Of a stretch of 64,000 nucleotides of DNA, positions 17,324-26,523 are shown in pieces; the stretch's first letter is position 1; every line of letters starts with the position of its first letter. The stretch spans positions 124,001-188,000 of the forward strand of contig NZ_FQUN01000008.1 in the NCBI RefSeq assembly GCF_900129005.1, written 5' to 3'. The position numbers and the translations under genes are program-made. The notes beneath the pieces were generated by a model, which ran no database searches, was not told the DNA's origin, and worked only from the letters and a program-made list of their open reading frames with translations. Origin of the DNA: Leeuwenhoekiella marinoflava DSM 3653 (lineage in GTDB: Bacteria; Bacteroidota; Bacteroidia; Flavobacteriales; Flavobacteriaceae).

Positions 17324-17716
17324 CTAATTAGGCCTTACAGCCAGTACTATTTTGTATTTATTACGGTTTGCAATATCCATCACGGTAACAGCTTCTTCGA
17401 TAGGCACACCTTCTTCCGCTCGTAAAATAATGGTAGGGTCTTCAACACCGGTTAGTTCGCTATTGATAAAAGCCTCCAGATTATTTGGAGTCACCCGTTC
17501 TTTATTCACGTAGATATCAAGATCTTTTGTAATACTCACCGAAAGGTTTTGCTGATTACTCGTTTTCCCTTTTGCTTTAGGCAAAATAAGATCTAGCGCA
17601 TCTGGCGTGATTGCCGGTGAAGTCAGCAAGAAGAAAACCAGTAACAGAAACACAATGTCTGTCATGGAACTCATACTGAATTCTGGACTTACTTTATTTC
17701 TTCCGCGTAAGTTCAT
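17324..17716 (-). CDS. ExbD/TolR family biopolymer transport protein
   Basis: 130 residues. The single N-terminal membrane segment SSMTDIVFLLLVFFLLTSP carries the conserved motor Asp at about residue 20. The periplasmic domain ends with the TolR-like VTVMDIANRNKYKIVLAV. It forms the proton-driven stator with the adjacent ExbB homologue; only one base separates its start from that gene's stop. Confidence 0.93.
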   Translation of the reverse strand: MNLRGRNKVSPEFSMSSMTDIVFLLLVFFLLTSPAITPDALDLILPKAKGKTSNQQNLSVSITKDLDIYVNKERVTPNNLEAFINSELTGVEDPTIILRAEEGVPIEEAVTVMDIANRNKYKIVLAVRPN

Positions 17717-17717
17717 C

Positions 17718-18422
17718 TTAAGCAGGTTCGTTTAATAAATCTAAAAAGTCTACTGCGGTTGCTTCCATCTGATGCACCACTTTATCGGTACGCACTACCA
17801 AATGATTGTATCCCATATAGGCTACAATACCCACAATAAGACCCGCCACTGTTGTAGTCATCGCTGTGTAAATACCTTCGGCAAGGTTACCCATCTCAGC
17901 CTGACCACTACTGGTCGCCAACTGATGAAAGGCTAAAACCATACCTATTACCGTACCTAAGAAGCCTATCATAGGACCGGCACCGGCAATAGTTGCCAAT
18001 ACACTTACATTTTTTTCAAGACGGTAAACCTCTAATCGACCTGAATTTTCGATAGCTGTATTGATGTCTTCTAACGGACTACCAATACGACTGATGCCCT
18101 TTGCTGTAAGTCTTGAAACCGGACTGTTTTGCTGCGCGCACAATACTTTTGCACTTTCTAAATTTCCGTTAGCGATATGATCTTTAATTTGATTCATAAA
18201 GTTACTGTCCATATTAGAAGCTGCTTTAATCGCAAAAAGGCGCTCAAAATATATGTATATCGCCACAAAAAGGAGTACAAAAAGTACAACGATGATAATC
18301 TGACCGGGCAAACCGCCACTCATCAAAAGATCAAAAAGTGAAAGCGTCTTCTCTACCGGTTCTTCTTCGGCAGCAAGAGAAGGAAGTGTTTCTGCACCTT
18401 CCTGCAACAAGAGTGTAAGCAT
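17718..18422 (-). CDS. MotA/TolQ/ExbB proton channel family protein
   Basis: 234 residues with three predicted membrane helices: about 37-57 (IIIVVLFVLLFVAIYIYF), about 139-163 (ATIAGAGPMIGFLGTVIGMVLAF) and about 186-205 (TMTTTVAGLIVGIVAYMGY). GPMIGFLGTVIGMV is the family signature. It energises TonB. An extended N-terminus rich in Glu precedes helix 1. First gene of the tonB operon. Confidence 0.93.
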   Translation of the reverse strand: MLTLLLQEGAETLPSLAAEEEPVEKTLSLFDLLMSGGLPGQIIIVVLFVLLFVAIYIYFERLFAIKAASNMDSNFMNQIKDHIANGNLESAKVLCAQQNSPVSRLTAKGISRIGSPLEDINTAIENSGRLEVYRLEKNVSVLATIAGAGPMIGFLGTVIGMVLAFHQLATSSGQAEMGNLAEGIYTAMTTTVAGLIVGIVAYMGYNHLVVRTDKVVHQMEATAVDFLDLLNEPA

Positions 18423-18498
18423 AGTTTGTTTTAATTAGTTATGTGATAAACGTGCAAAGTTGTTTAAAATTATATATAACCTTGCACGTTTTAGTTTT

Positions 18499-19971
18499 TT
18501 ATAAGAACATATAAACTCCAAGTAAACCAACTCCTCCTAGAACAAGCGTGTAAGGAAACGCCATTTTCACCATTTTCCCATAAGATAGGTTGATTAATGG
18601 AGCTAATGAAGAGGTCAGCAAAAATAGGAAAGCTGCCTGACCATTCGGCGTTGCAACACTAGGAAGGTTAGTACCCGTATTAATAGCTACTGCTAAGTGG
18701 TTAAATTGCTCTCTGGTGATATTACCTGCATCAAATGCAACCTGAACTTCGTTTATGTAAACCGTAGCCACAAACACGTTATCACTAATCATTGAAAGTA
18801 CACCGTTTGCCAGATAAAACATAGAAGGTTGTGTTTCTACCGGAAGCGTCAACACATAATCAATAATAGGGGTAAACAAATGCTGATCGTGGATCATTGC
18901 CACAATCACAAAGAAAACAACTAATAATGCCGTAAACGGAAGCGCTTCTTCAAAAGCTTTACCCAAGCTGTGCTCGTCTGTAATACCCATAAATGCAGTC
19001 TGAACCACAATCAAGAATAAACCAATAAATCCTACCGGAGCTAAGTGTAATGCCAAACTTAAGATTAAGAGAATCGCTGAAATACCTTGAATCCAAAGAC
19101 CGAAAGTTTCCTTTTTAGTTCTTTTCTCATCAACTTCTGCAGTGTAGTTTTCGATAATTGAACGAGCTACTTCTGGTAATTTATCCCCAAAACCAAAAAG
19201 CTTTGTTTTCTCAAGAATAAACGTTGTGATCAAACCACATACAAGAACAGGGATCGTGATAGGCATCATACGCTGGAAAAACTCAATAAAATCCCAACCC
19301 ATTTTCTCACCTATCAGTAAGTTTTGAGGTTCTCCTACCAATGTACAAACACCACCTAAAGCAGTACCTACAACACCGTGCATAATTAAACTGCGTAAAA
19401 ATCCTCTAAACTGCTCTAATGTTTCACCACTTAAAGCTTTGCGGTCTAAGACATCATCCCCATCATAATCAGCATCTTCCATAGAATGTATTTTATGATA
19501 TACACCGTAAAATCCTACAGAAACACTGATCAATACCGCTGTTACGGTAAGCGCGTCAAGAAAAGCAGATAATAGTGCTGCCAGGAAAACAAACAGCATA
19601 GATAGCACCACCTTAGACTTGATTTTCGTAAATACTTTAGAGAAGATATACATCAGCATAGGCTTCATAAAGTAAATACCGGCAACCATAAATACTAAAA
19701 GCAATACTACTTCAAGGTTTTGGTCTACTTCTTCATAAGCCGCTTCTGGACTTGTAAGTCCCAGAATAAGTGCTTCTAAGGCAAGAATACCTCCAGATTG
19801 TAGCGGATAACATTTTAAAGCCATCGCTAGGGTGAAAATAAATTCACCTATAAAAATCCAGGCTGTAATCATAGGACCTAAAAGATAATATGCGAACACA
19901 TTAAAAACTAAGAAAGCTATCATTGCTAACTTGAACCAGCGCGGGCTACTACCCAAAAAATATTTTAACAT
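18499..19971 (-). CDS. nhaB: Na+/H+ antiporter NhaB
   Basis: 490 residues, polytopic. The N-terminus (FLGSSPRWFKLAMIAFLVFN), the segment FTLAMALKCYPLQSGG and the stretch FLSAFLDALTVTAVLISVSV closely resemble NhaB of enterobacteria and vibrios. Length and topology (about 12 helices) fit. It exports Na+ in exchange for H+ at the inner membrane, which suits a marine or saline habitat. It is the first of a run of minus-strand core genes. Confidence 0.93.
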   Translation of the reverse strand: MLKYFLGSSPRWFKLAMIAFLVFNVFAYYLLGPMITAWIFIGEFIFTLAMALKCYPLQSGGILALEALILGLTSPEAAYEEVDQNLEVVLLLVFMVAGIYFMKPMLMYIFSKVFTKIKSKVVLSMLFVFLAALLSAFLDALTVTAVLISVSVGFYGVYHKIHSMEDADYDGDDVLDRKALSGETLEQFRGFLRSLIMHGVVGTALGGVCTLVGEPQNLLIGEKMGWDFIEFFQRMMPITIPVLVCGLITTFILEKTKLFGFGDKLPEVARSIIENYTAEVDEKRTKKETFGLWIQGISAILLILSLALHLAPVGFIGLFLIVVQTAFMGITDEHSLGKAFEEALPFTALLVVFFVIVAMIHDQHLFTPIIDYVLTLPVETQPSMFYLANGVLSMISDNVFVATVYINEVQVAFDAGNITREQFNHLAVAINTGTNLPSVATPNGQAAFLFLLTSSLAPLINLSYGKMVKMAFPYTLVLGGVGLLGVYMFL

Positions 19972-20007
19972 TTGTATTTGTTTGTTGGTTAATTATTCAT
20001 TCTAAAG

Positions 20008-21234
20008 TTACACCAGCTGTTGTAATGCTATTTCAAAAGCGGTTTTGCTGATGTTGTTTTTATTACTGTTATGATTGTATGTATTCTGAATGGCATTTTT
20101 GATGGTTTGAGAAGTATCATTAAAAATAGCTTCATCGGTCATCTGCACCCGTCGCTCCATAAAATAAGCAAAAACGCGAGCCATACCGCAATTTGAAATA
20201 AAATCTGGAATTACCGAAACACGCGCATCAGTATGTTCCATAATAGGACCAAAGAAAATCTCTTTATCTGCAAAAGGAACATTTGCCCCACATGAAATCA
20301 CTTCGAGTCCGGCTGCGATCATGGTGTCTATTTGTGCCTGGGTTACCAATCTTGAAGCTGCACACGGTGCAAAAATTTCAGTTTTGATTTCCCAGATCTT
20401 TTTATTCACTTCTTCAAACGGAATTAATTTAGACGCTACTAATGTATTTCCCTCTTTAGCTAAGAACAAATCTTTTATCTCTTCAAAAGAAAAACCTGCT
20501 TCATCAATCAATCCCCCAGCGGCATCAATAATACCAACGATCTTAGCTCCTTGCTGAGCTAAATAATAAGCTGCTGCTGCTCCTACATTACCAAAACCTT
20601 GAATTACGGTACGTTTACCTGCTAAACTTCCACCGTAAATATCATAAAAATGACGCGCAGCTTCTGCCACACCATAGCCGGTGATCATATCTGCAACCGT
20701 ATATTTTCTGGAAACATCCGGAGAATACGCTGTATTTTCTAAAACTTTAATCACCCCCTGACGCAGCTGACCAATGCGGTTTATTTTATCTGCTTCAGTA
20801 GGTCTAAAGTGGCCGTTAAAAACCCCTTCTTGAGGATGCCAAACTCCGCTTTCTTCTGTAATAGGAATCACTTCGTGAATTTCATCTACATTGAGATCTC
20901 CTCCGGTTCCGTAGTAACTTTTTAGCAAGGGAGATACTGCTGCATACCAACGTTCTAAAACACCTTTTTTACGCGGATCAGCAGGATCAAAGTTGATTCC
21001 GCTTTTTGCTCCACCAATTGCAGGACCTGAAACTGTGAATTTCACTTCCATGGTTTTAGCCAACGAGATTACCTCATTACGGTCTAATCCTTTCCGCATA
21101 CGCGTACCGCCTCCGGCTGCTCCTCCTCTTAAGGAATTAATCACCGTCCAGCCTTCTGCTTCGGTCTCGGGATCATTCCAATGAAATACAATTTCAGGTT
21201 CTTTAGTTTCGTAACGGTTTAATAAATCTTTCAT
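20008..21234 (-). CDS. Glu/Leu/Phe/Val dehydrogenase family protein
   Basis: 408 residues. Catalytic lysine motif GPAIGGAKSGI (about 70-80); Rossmann motif VIQGFGNVGAAAAYYL (about 212-227). The family deaminates an amino acid to its 2-oxo acid using NAD(P). Residues needed to tell glutamate from leucine or valine specificity cannot be judged by eye. The spacing to nhaB is only 36 bp, so co-transcription is possible. Confidence 0.9.
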   Translation of the reverse strand: MKDLLNRYETKEPEIVFHWNDPETEAEGWTVINSLRGGAAGGGTRMRKGLDRNEVISLAKTMEVKFTVSGPAIGGAKSGINFDPADPRKKGVLERWYAAVSPLLKSYYGTGGDLNVDEIHEVIPITEESGVWHPQEGVFNGHFRPTEADKINRIGQLRQGVIKVLENTAYSPDVSRKYTVADMITGYGVAEAARHFYDIYGGSLAGKRTVIQGFGNVGAAAAYYLAQQGAKIVGIIDAAGGLIDEAGFSFEEIKDLFLAKEGNTLVASKLIPFEEVNKKIWEIKTEIFAPCAASRLVTQAQIDTMIAAGLEVISCGANVPFADKEIFFGPIMEHTDARVSVIPDFISNCGMARVFAYFMERRVQMTDEAIFNDTSQTIKNAIQNTYNHNSNKNNISKTAFEIALQQLV

Positions 21235-21300
21235 GAATTTATTTAGAGGGTTGACAAATATAACGACTTAGGTGGTTTTCCCTATCGTTTTCGTATTAAT

Positions 21301-22380
21301 TTAAGGTGAATAGAGTATACCTGCGCAATGATTTTTTGAAGCGCCTGTAACAGAATTCAATACATTTATAGAATTGCGCAAACGCAGAACACCCATAAAG
21401 GCAAAAATCAAAGCTTCTTTAAATTCGATGGTTTTCGCATCGGGTATTTCAAGCGTGATTGGAGACCAATGTTGCGTGCGTTTTATTAAGTGTTTATTAT
21501 AAGCCCCGCCACCGGTAACTAAGACCCTATTTTCGCCATAGTCACTTGCAAGCAGGTTTATATTCGCCGCGAGCTGAATCGCTATATGCTCAGTAAATGT
21601 TACGATCTTATTTTCGATAGTTGTTTCTGCTTGATTGAGTATCGGAAAAATTTCACGTTTTACCCACTCTAACCCTAAAGACTTTGGAAAAGACTCGTTG
21701 TAAAATGCCAATTCATTGAGTTGTTTTAACAATAAATCATCCACAGTTCCTGATGCGGCTATTGCGCCATCTTTGTCAAAATCAAAACCTAACGCTCGTG
21801 TCAAGTGATTCAACACAATATTCGTCGGGCAAATATCATAAGCGATGCGCTTGTCATTTTGCTCAAAAGAAATATTAGCAAAACCTCCAATATTTAAGCA
21901 GGCTGCAAAATCTCCAAAAAGCAGTTGATCCCCGATAGGAACCAGCGGAGCACCTTGCCCGCCAAGCGCCACATCTTCAACTCTAAAGTCACAAACAACT
22001 AAAGTCTCACAAATCTTTGCCAGCTCTGGTCTGTTCCCTATTTGATAAGTTATCCCCTGATCTGGACGATGCAATATGGTATGCCCGTGAGATGCGATCG
22101 CATCAATTTTTAAAGGATTACGCCGTCGAAAAATATTGATCGTCTTAGCAAGATATGCAGTATAATCGACATCAAGCAATTTTAATGCTTCCGCAGATAA
22201 ATCTACCGCATCACGCAAACGCATTACCCAATCATCTTCATATTCAATAGTTTCACAATCCAGCAATTCATAACTCCAACTTTCTTCTTTTTCAAATCTT
22301 ACGTAAGCTAGGTCTACTCCATCTAAAGAAGTTCCACTCATCACGCCTAAAAGAGTATAAGAAGTACTATGCATACCCAT
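21301..22380 (-). CDS. anmK: Anhydro-N-acetylmuramic acid kinase
   Basis: 359 residues. The N-terminal ATP-binding motif GVMSGTSLDGVDLAYVRF is diagnostic of AnmK; DFRVEDVALGGQGAPLVPIGD and CLNIGGFANISF follow. It phosphorylates 1,6-anhydroMurNAc released during peptidoglycan turnover, giving MurNAc-6-phosphate in the cytoplasm. It is transcribed opposite to the acyl-CoA dehydrogenase gene across a 231-bp spacer. Confidence 0.95.
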   Translation of the reverse strand: MGMHSTSYTLLGVMSGTSLDGVDLAYVRFEKEESWSYELLDCETIEYEDDWVMRLRDAVDLSAEALKLLDVDYTAYLAKTINIFRRRNPLKIDAIASHGHTILHRPDQGITYQIGNRPELAKICETLVVCDFRVEDVALGGQGAPLVPIGDQLLFGDFAACLNIGGFANISFEQNDKRIAYDICPTNIVLNHLTRALGFDFDKDGAIAASGTVDDLLLKQLNELAFYNESFPKSLGLEWVKREIFPILNQAETTIENKIVTFTEHIAIQLAANINLLASDYGENRVLVTGGGAYNKHLIKRTQHWSPITLEIPDAKTIEFKEALIFAFMGVLRLRNSINVLNSVTGASKNHCAGILYSP

Positions 22381-22611
22381 TTAAATTATGATAATCCTTA
22401 ATTTTTTGTTCAAAAACTATTAAATATTTAAATTTCAGCATATTTATTATTACTTTTTAAATTTTCAATAAAATAATTAATTTATTTTGCAAAGTGTTAT
22501 GCAAGCATAGTAAATAGTATCTTTAGGATGCTATTCAAATATCTAAACCTGATTACTGGGTGAAAGGTATTAAGAAAACGATATATTTTTAATCTAAAAC
22601 TGAAATTAGAT

Positions 22612-23754
22612 ATGGATTTTAGCCTGAGTGAAGAACACATTATGATACGTGATGCAGCTCGTGAATTTGCACAAACCGAATTGCTTCCGGGAGTTATAGA
22701 ACGTGATGAAAAACAACATTTCCCAAAAGAGCTGATTCAAAAAATGGGAGATATGGGCTTTCTGGGTATGATGGCTCCTACAGAATTTGGCGGTGGCGGA
22801 ATGGACAGTATCTCTTATGTGCTGGTGATGGAAGAGTTGAGCAAAGTGGACGCCTCTGCTTCTGTGATCGTTTCAGTAAACAATAGTCTCGTAAATTATG
22901 GCTTGGCTGCTTATGCAAATCAGGCTCAAAAAGAAAAATACTTATCAAAATTAACTACCGGTGAAAAACTGGGTGCTTTCTGCCTAAGTGAACCCGAAGC
23001 AGGTAGTGATGCTACTTCTCAAAAAACCACCGCAATCGATAAAGGAGACCATTATATTTTAAATGGAACCAAAAACTGGATTACAAATGGCAGCTCTGCA
23101 GACTACTACTTAGTAATTGCTCAAACTGACAAAGAAAAGAAACACCGCGGTATTAACGCTTTTATTGTTGAAAAAGGCTGGGAAGGTTTTGAAATAGGAC
23201 CAAAAGAACAAAAACTAGGCATACGCGGCAGCGATACGCATTCTTTAATATTTAATGATGTAAAAGTCCCTAAAGAAAATCGCATTGGCGAGGACGGATT
23301 CGGGTTTAAGTTTGCTATGAAAACGCTTAGCGGTGGTCGTATAGGTATTGCGGCACAAGCACTGGGTATTGCTGCCGGCGCTTTTGAACTAGCTAAAAAT
23401 TACTCTAAAGTGCGTAAAGCTTTTGGAACCGAAATTTGCAACCATCAGGCAATCGCATTCAAGTTAGCAGATATGGATGTAGAAATTGAAGCAGCACGTC
23501 ATTTAGTAATGAAAGCTGCCTGGGACAAAGACCAAGGAAATAACTATGACATATCGAGCTCTAGAGCCAAGCTCTACGCTTCAAAAGTAGCGATGGCTGT
23601 TACTGTTGAAGCTGTACAAGTACATGGCGGGAACGGTTTTGTTAAAGAATACCACGTAGAGCGCTTGATGCGTGACGCAAAAATTACTCAGATCTACGAG
23701 GGAACTTCAGAAATTCAAAAGATTGTAATCTCAAGAGGCTTATTAGATAAATAA
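22612..23754 (+). CDS. Acyl-CoA dehydrogenase (butyryl-CoA dehydrogenase-like)
   Basis: 380 residues, the usual length of short-chain acyl-CoA dehydrogenases. AFCLSEPEAGSDATSQKTTA (FAD-binding), KNWITNGSSADYY, the C-terminal QVHGGNGFVKEYHVERLMRD and catalytic-base region QIYEGTSEIQKI are all present. It oxidises acyl-CoA to 2-enoyl-CoA, passing electrons to ETF. A possible -7 box TATCTTTA lies near 22518. A terminator follows. Confidence 0.95.
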   Translation: MDFSLSEEHIMIRDAAREFAQTELLPGVIERDEKQHFPKELIQKMGDMGFLGMMAPTEFGGGGMDSISYVLVMEELSKVDASASVIVSVNNSLVNYGLAAYANQAQKEKYLSKLTTGEKLGAFCLSEPEAGSDATSQKTTAIDKGDHYILNGTKNWITNGSSADYYLVIAQTDKEKKHRGINAFIVEKGWEGFEIGPKEQKLGIRGSDTHSLIFNDVKVPKENRIGEDGFGFKFAMKTLSGGRIGIAAQALGIAAGAFELAKNYSKVRKAFGTEICNHQAIAFKLADMDVEIEAARHLVMKAAWDKDQGNNYDISSSRAKLYASKVAMAVTVEAVQVHGGNGFVKEYHVERLMRDAKITQIYEGTSEIQKIVISRGLLDK

Positions 23755-23772
23755 TTCAATCGATATTTTATA

Positions 23773-23810
23773 AAAAAGAGCCGTGATTTCAATCAGTCAC
23801 GACTCTTTTT
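23773..23810. terminator. Bidirectional terminator
   Basis: AAAAAGAG.CGTGA pairs with TCACG.CTCTTTTT across a short loop. It lies between the convergent acyl-CoA dehydrogenase gene and the minus-strand pseudogene. Confidence 0.85.
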
Positions 23811-23828
23811 ACGAATAACTATATCTAA

Positions 23829-24400
23829 TTAGAAACGGTATCCTAATCTAAAATGATAATCTGGAAAGAAGAACACGTTGTCTTCATTTTGATTTTTCAA
23901 GTCACAAGCCAAGCCTGCTCCAGCTGCTAGTTCAAACGTAAACTCATTCCAGATCTCTCTGCGCATACCTGCATTTGCTGCGATAGCAAGTGCAGCAATA
24001 ATATCTTCCTTGTGGTCACTTCCTATAGCAAACCAGTCTGGTTGATAGGTTGTTTTAAAACTTACATAATCTGCCGCGTTATTAGCGATATTTCTACCTT
24101 TTCCCGTCTGCGCTTGATGCTGTGATACCAACGTGGTTCGATCTCAATTTCAGGAACAAGCATGTACAAATAGCTGTAGTCTGTCACATACCCTTGTGTG
24201 TAACTACCTGTAAGACCTACCTGACTTCTAAACACAACCTCATCAGAAAGCTTTAGTTCATTGGTGAACCAAAGACCAAATAATGTTTCTTGTAGATTCC
24301 ATACAGATTATTCTACTAATGGTTCAACAGGAGTTTCTTCTTGTGCAAAACTTTGAAATTGGACACAAATAAGCGTAAATACGAGTAGTATTTTTTTCAT
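23829..24400 (-). pseudogene. Broken secreted beta-rich (outer-membrane-like) protein
   Basis: The reading begins at ATG 24400 with a signal peptide (MKKILLVFTLICVQFQSFAQ). An in-frame TAA follows after LVE (about residue 31), then the frame continues SVWNLQETLFGLWFTNELKL. A second lesion, a frameshift near 24110 (KRRREK / KGRN), is needed to join it to the C-terminal part ending FRLGYRF. Alternating polar and aromatic strands and the terminal Phe suggest a small outer-membrane beta-barrel. Only a 100-residue frame remains open. I do not recognise the family; sequencing error cannot be excluded for the frameshift. Confidence 0.75.
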
Positions 24401-24482
24401 AATTATGAATTTGGGTTTTAAGCCGACAAAACTAATCTTCAAAAAAACAAATTCGTTTTTATGCTTGTATTTCTCAAATTAA

Positions 24483-26132
24483 CTATTTAGCGAAGTAAAC
24501 GTAAATACCTACAACAATAAGACATATAATCGCTCCTACTTGTTTAACATATTTATAGGGCTCAATAGAAACCTGCTTGGTATATTCTAAAACAAATGGT
24601 TCTTTCCGAGGGTAAATCTTACCAATAACCAACATAATCACAATGTTAGTTATAAATAAAATTGCCATAATATGAAGATAATGAGGATACGCATCCACCT
24701 CAACCATTCGTAATGCTTCAACATCTGTAATACCGCTGGCTTTTGCCGCTTCCATGGCGCTAGATCGCATATTTGGACCAATCCAAAACTGACTGATAAT
24801 ATATAATAATGAACCTGAAATAATACCAATTTTTGCTGCAATAGCCGGCACACGCTTCGTTAGATATCCAACCACGATAATCGTAAAAATCGGAATACTA
24901 TAAATACCATTGATCTCTTGTAAATAGCTAAATAAACTTCCTGCATTTGCAATTAGCGGAGCAATAAACATGGCCGCAAGTCCCAAGCAAACGCCAAAGA
25001 TTTTCCCATATTTAACTACAGTACGCTCTGAAGCCTCTTTATTGATGTGTTCTTTATAAATATCGATACCAAATAAGGTCACTGAACTATTAAGCACACT
25101 ATTAAACGAACTCAGGATTGCTCCAAATAATACCGCCGCAAAGAAGCCCATTAAAGGTTTGGGCAGAACCGCTCGCACTAATTCTGGATAAGCCAAATCA
25201 CTACTAGAAAGACCTCCTTCAAAGTAATAATAAGCAATCATTCCGGGTAAAACCAGAATAATTGGACCCAAAATCTTTAGAAAAGCGGCCAGTAAAAGTC
25301 CTTTCTGTCCTTCGGCAAGACTTTTAGCTCCTAAACCGCGCTGTATAATTTGCTGATTGGTCCCCCAGTAGAAAAGTTGTACGAGCATCATTCCGGTAAA
25401 AATTGTTGAAAAAGGAACTTCTTGACCAGATTCTCCAGTAGAATCAAACCGCTCCGGATTGGCATCGACAAGCACATGCAGTCCATCTAAAACGCTACCG
25501 TCTCCAATAGCCATCAATCCAAATACCGGAATTAAAACCCCTCCAATAATCAAACCTATTGCATTGATACTATCTGAAACCGCTACAGCTTTAAGCCCTC
25601 CAAAAACCGCGTAAATAGATCCTATTATTCCTATTCCCCAAATACAGATTACCAGCGCCGTAGTATCTGAAACGCCTAACAACTCAGGCACGTCAAACAT
25701 TCCACTAATCGCAACGGAGCCAGAATATAAAATCACCGGTAAAAGCACCACTACATAACCTGTGAGAAACAGTCCGGAAGTTATTGTTTTTGTAGTCTTA
25801 TCAAATCGTTTAGATAAAAACTGCGGCACCGTTGTAAGTCCGCCTTTTAAATAACGCGGCAACAGAAAAACAGCTGTTACAACTATAGAAAGTGCTGCTA
25901 AGGTTTCCCATGCCATCACAGATAAACCATCTTTGTAGGCACTTCCGTTAAGCCCTACTATTTGTTCTGTAGACAGGTTGGTAAGCAGCATCGAACCCGC
26001 TATTACACCAAAGGTTAAACTTCGACCTCCTAAAAAGTAACCGTCAGAAGTAGATTCATCAGATTTCCTAACAGACCACCAAGATATGAGGGCAACAAGA
26101 ATTGTAAATGCTAAAAAGGATATTAATGCCAT
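24483..26132 (-). CDS. Sodium/sugar cotransporter (SSS family, vSGLT-like)
   Basis: 549 residues, about 14 membrane helices. SLTFGVIAGSMLLTNLSTEQIVGLNGSAYKDGL and the family region GLKAVAVSDSINAIGLIIGG match sodium/galactose-type symporters. It is divergent from galK with a 391-bp regulatory spacer, so galactose or glucose uptake driven by Na+ is the likely role, feeding the Leloir genes next door. Confidence 0.92.
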   Translation of the reverse strand: MALISFLAFTILVALISWWSVRKSDESTSDGYFLGGRSLTFGVIAGSMLLTNLSTEQIVGLNGSAYKDGLSVMAWETLAALSIVVTAVFLLPRYLKGGLTTVPQFLSKRFDKTTKTITSGLFLTGYVVVLLPVILYSGSVAISGMFDVPELLGVSDTTALVICIWGIGIIGSIYAVFGGLKAVAVSDSINAIGLIIGGVLIPVFGLMAIGDGSVLDGLHVLVDANPERFDSTGESGQEVPFSTIFTGMMLVQLFYWGTNQQIIQRGLGAKSLAEGQKGLLLAAFLKILGPIILVLPGMIAYYYFEGGLSSSDLAYPELVRAVLPKPLMGFFAAVLFGAILSSFNSVLNSSVTLFGIDIYKEHINKEASERTVVKYGKIFGVCLGLAAMFIAPLIANAGSLFSYLQEINGIYSIPIFTIIVVGYLTKRVPAIAAKIGIISGSLLYIISQFWIGPNMRSSAMEAAKASGITDVEALRMVEVDAYPHYLHIMAILFITNIVIMLVIGKIYPRKEPFVLEYTKQVSIEPYKYVKQVGAIICLIVVGIYVYFAK

Positions 26133-26311
26133 AATCTAAATAGTATAAAAATAACCTCATCGAAACCGTTGTAGTAGGCAATTCTGAAGTTAAATATTTT
26201 TCAGGCGCTAAAGTAATGTAATTATCGTGTTTTGCTCACTGATTTTTATGCAAAAACTAACACTCCTCCTAAAAAAAACCTGTGATTTTAGCAATAATTA
26301 GATTTTACACC

Positions 26312-26340
26312 CGTGTTTTTATAAATGTTATAAAAACACG
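26312..26340. promoter_or_regulatory. 13-bp perfect inverted repeat in symporter-galK spacer
   Basis: CGTGTTTTTATAA, 3-nt spacer, TTATAAAAACACG. It lies midway between divergent genes and has no flanking gene end, so an operator is more likely than a terminator. Confidence 0.55.
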
Positions 26341-26442
26341 ATCAAACGACCAGAATAAGAAAAAACTACAATCGCAAAAAATCAAACAGTTCACAATCAA
26401 ATTTCTGGCATGTAAAATTTTAAATTAAATAAGTGTTATTTT

Positions 26443-26465
26443 TTAAACGTAAAAATTACGTTTAA
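26443..26465. promoter_or_regulatory. Putative gal operator (10-bp inverted repeat)
   Basis: TTAAACGTAA, AAA, TTACGTTTAA is a perfect inverted repeat ending 11 bp upstream of the galK -7 box. The placement fits repression by the LacI-family regulator encoded in the same operon; that link is inference. Confidence 0.55.
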
Positions 26466-26476
26466 TTTTATATATG

Positions 26477-26484
26477 TATCTTTG
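26477..26484 (+). promoter_or_regulatory. galK -7 box TATCTTTG
   Basis: A perfect match to the Bacteroidota -7 consensus TAnnTTTG, 40 bp upstream of the galK start. Confidence 0.6.
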
Positions 26485-26523
26485 CTCTAAATTTTAAACT
26501 CTTAATTTAACCCAAACGATATT

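Noticed and set aside
18499-19971. NhaD-type antiporter
   Set aside because: The N-terminal and FTLAMALKCYPL segments match NhaB, not NhaD.
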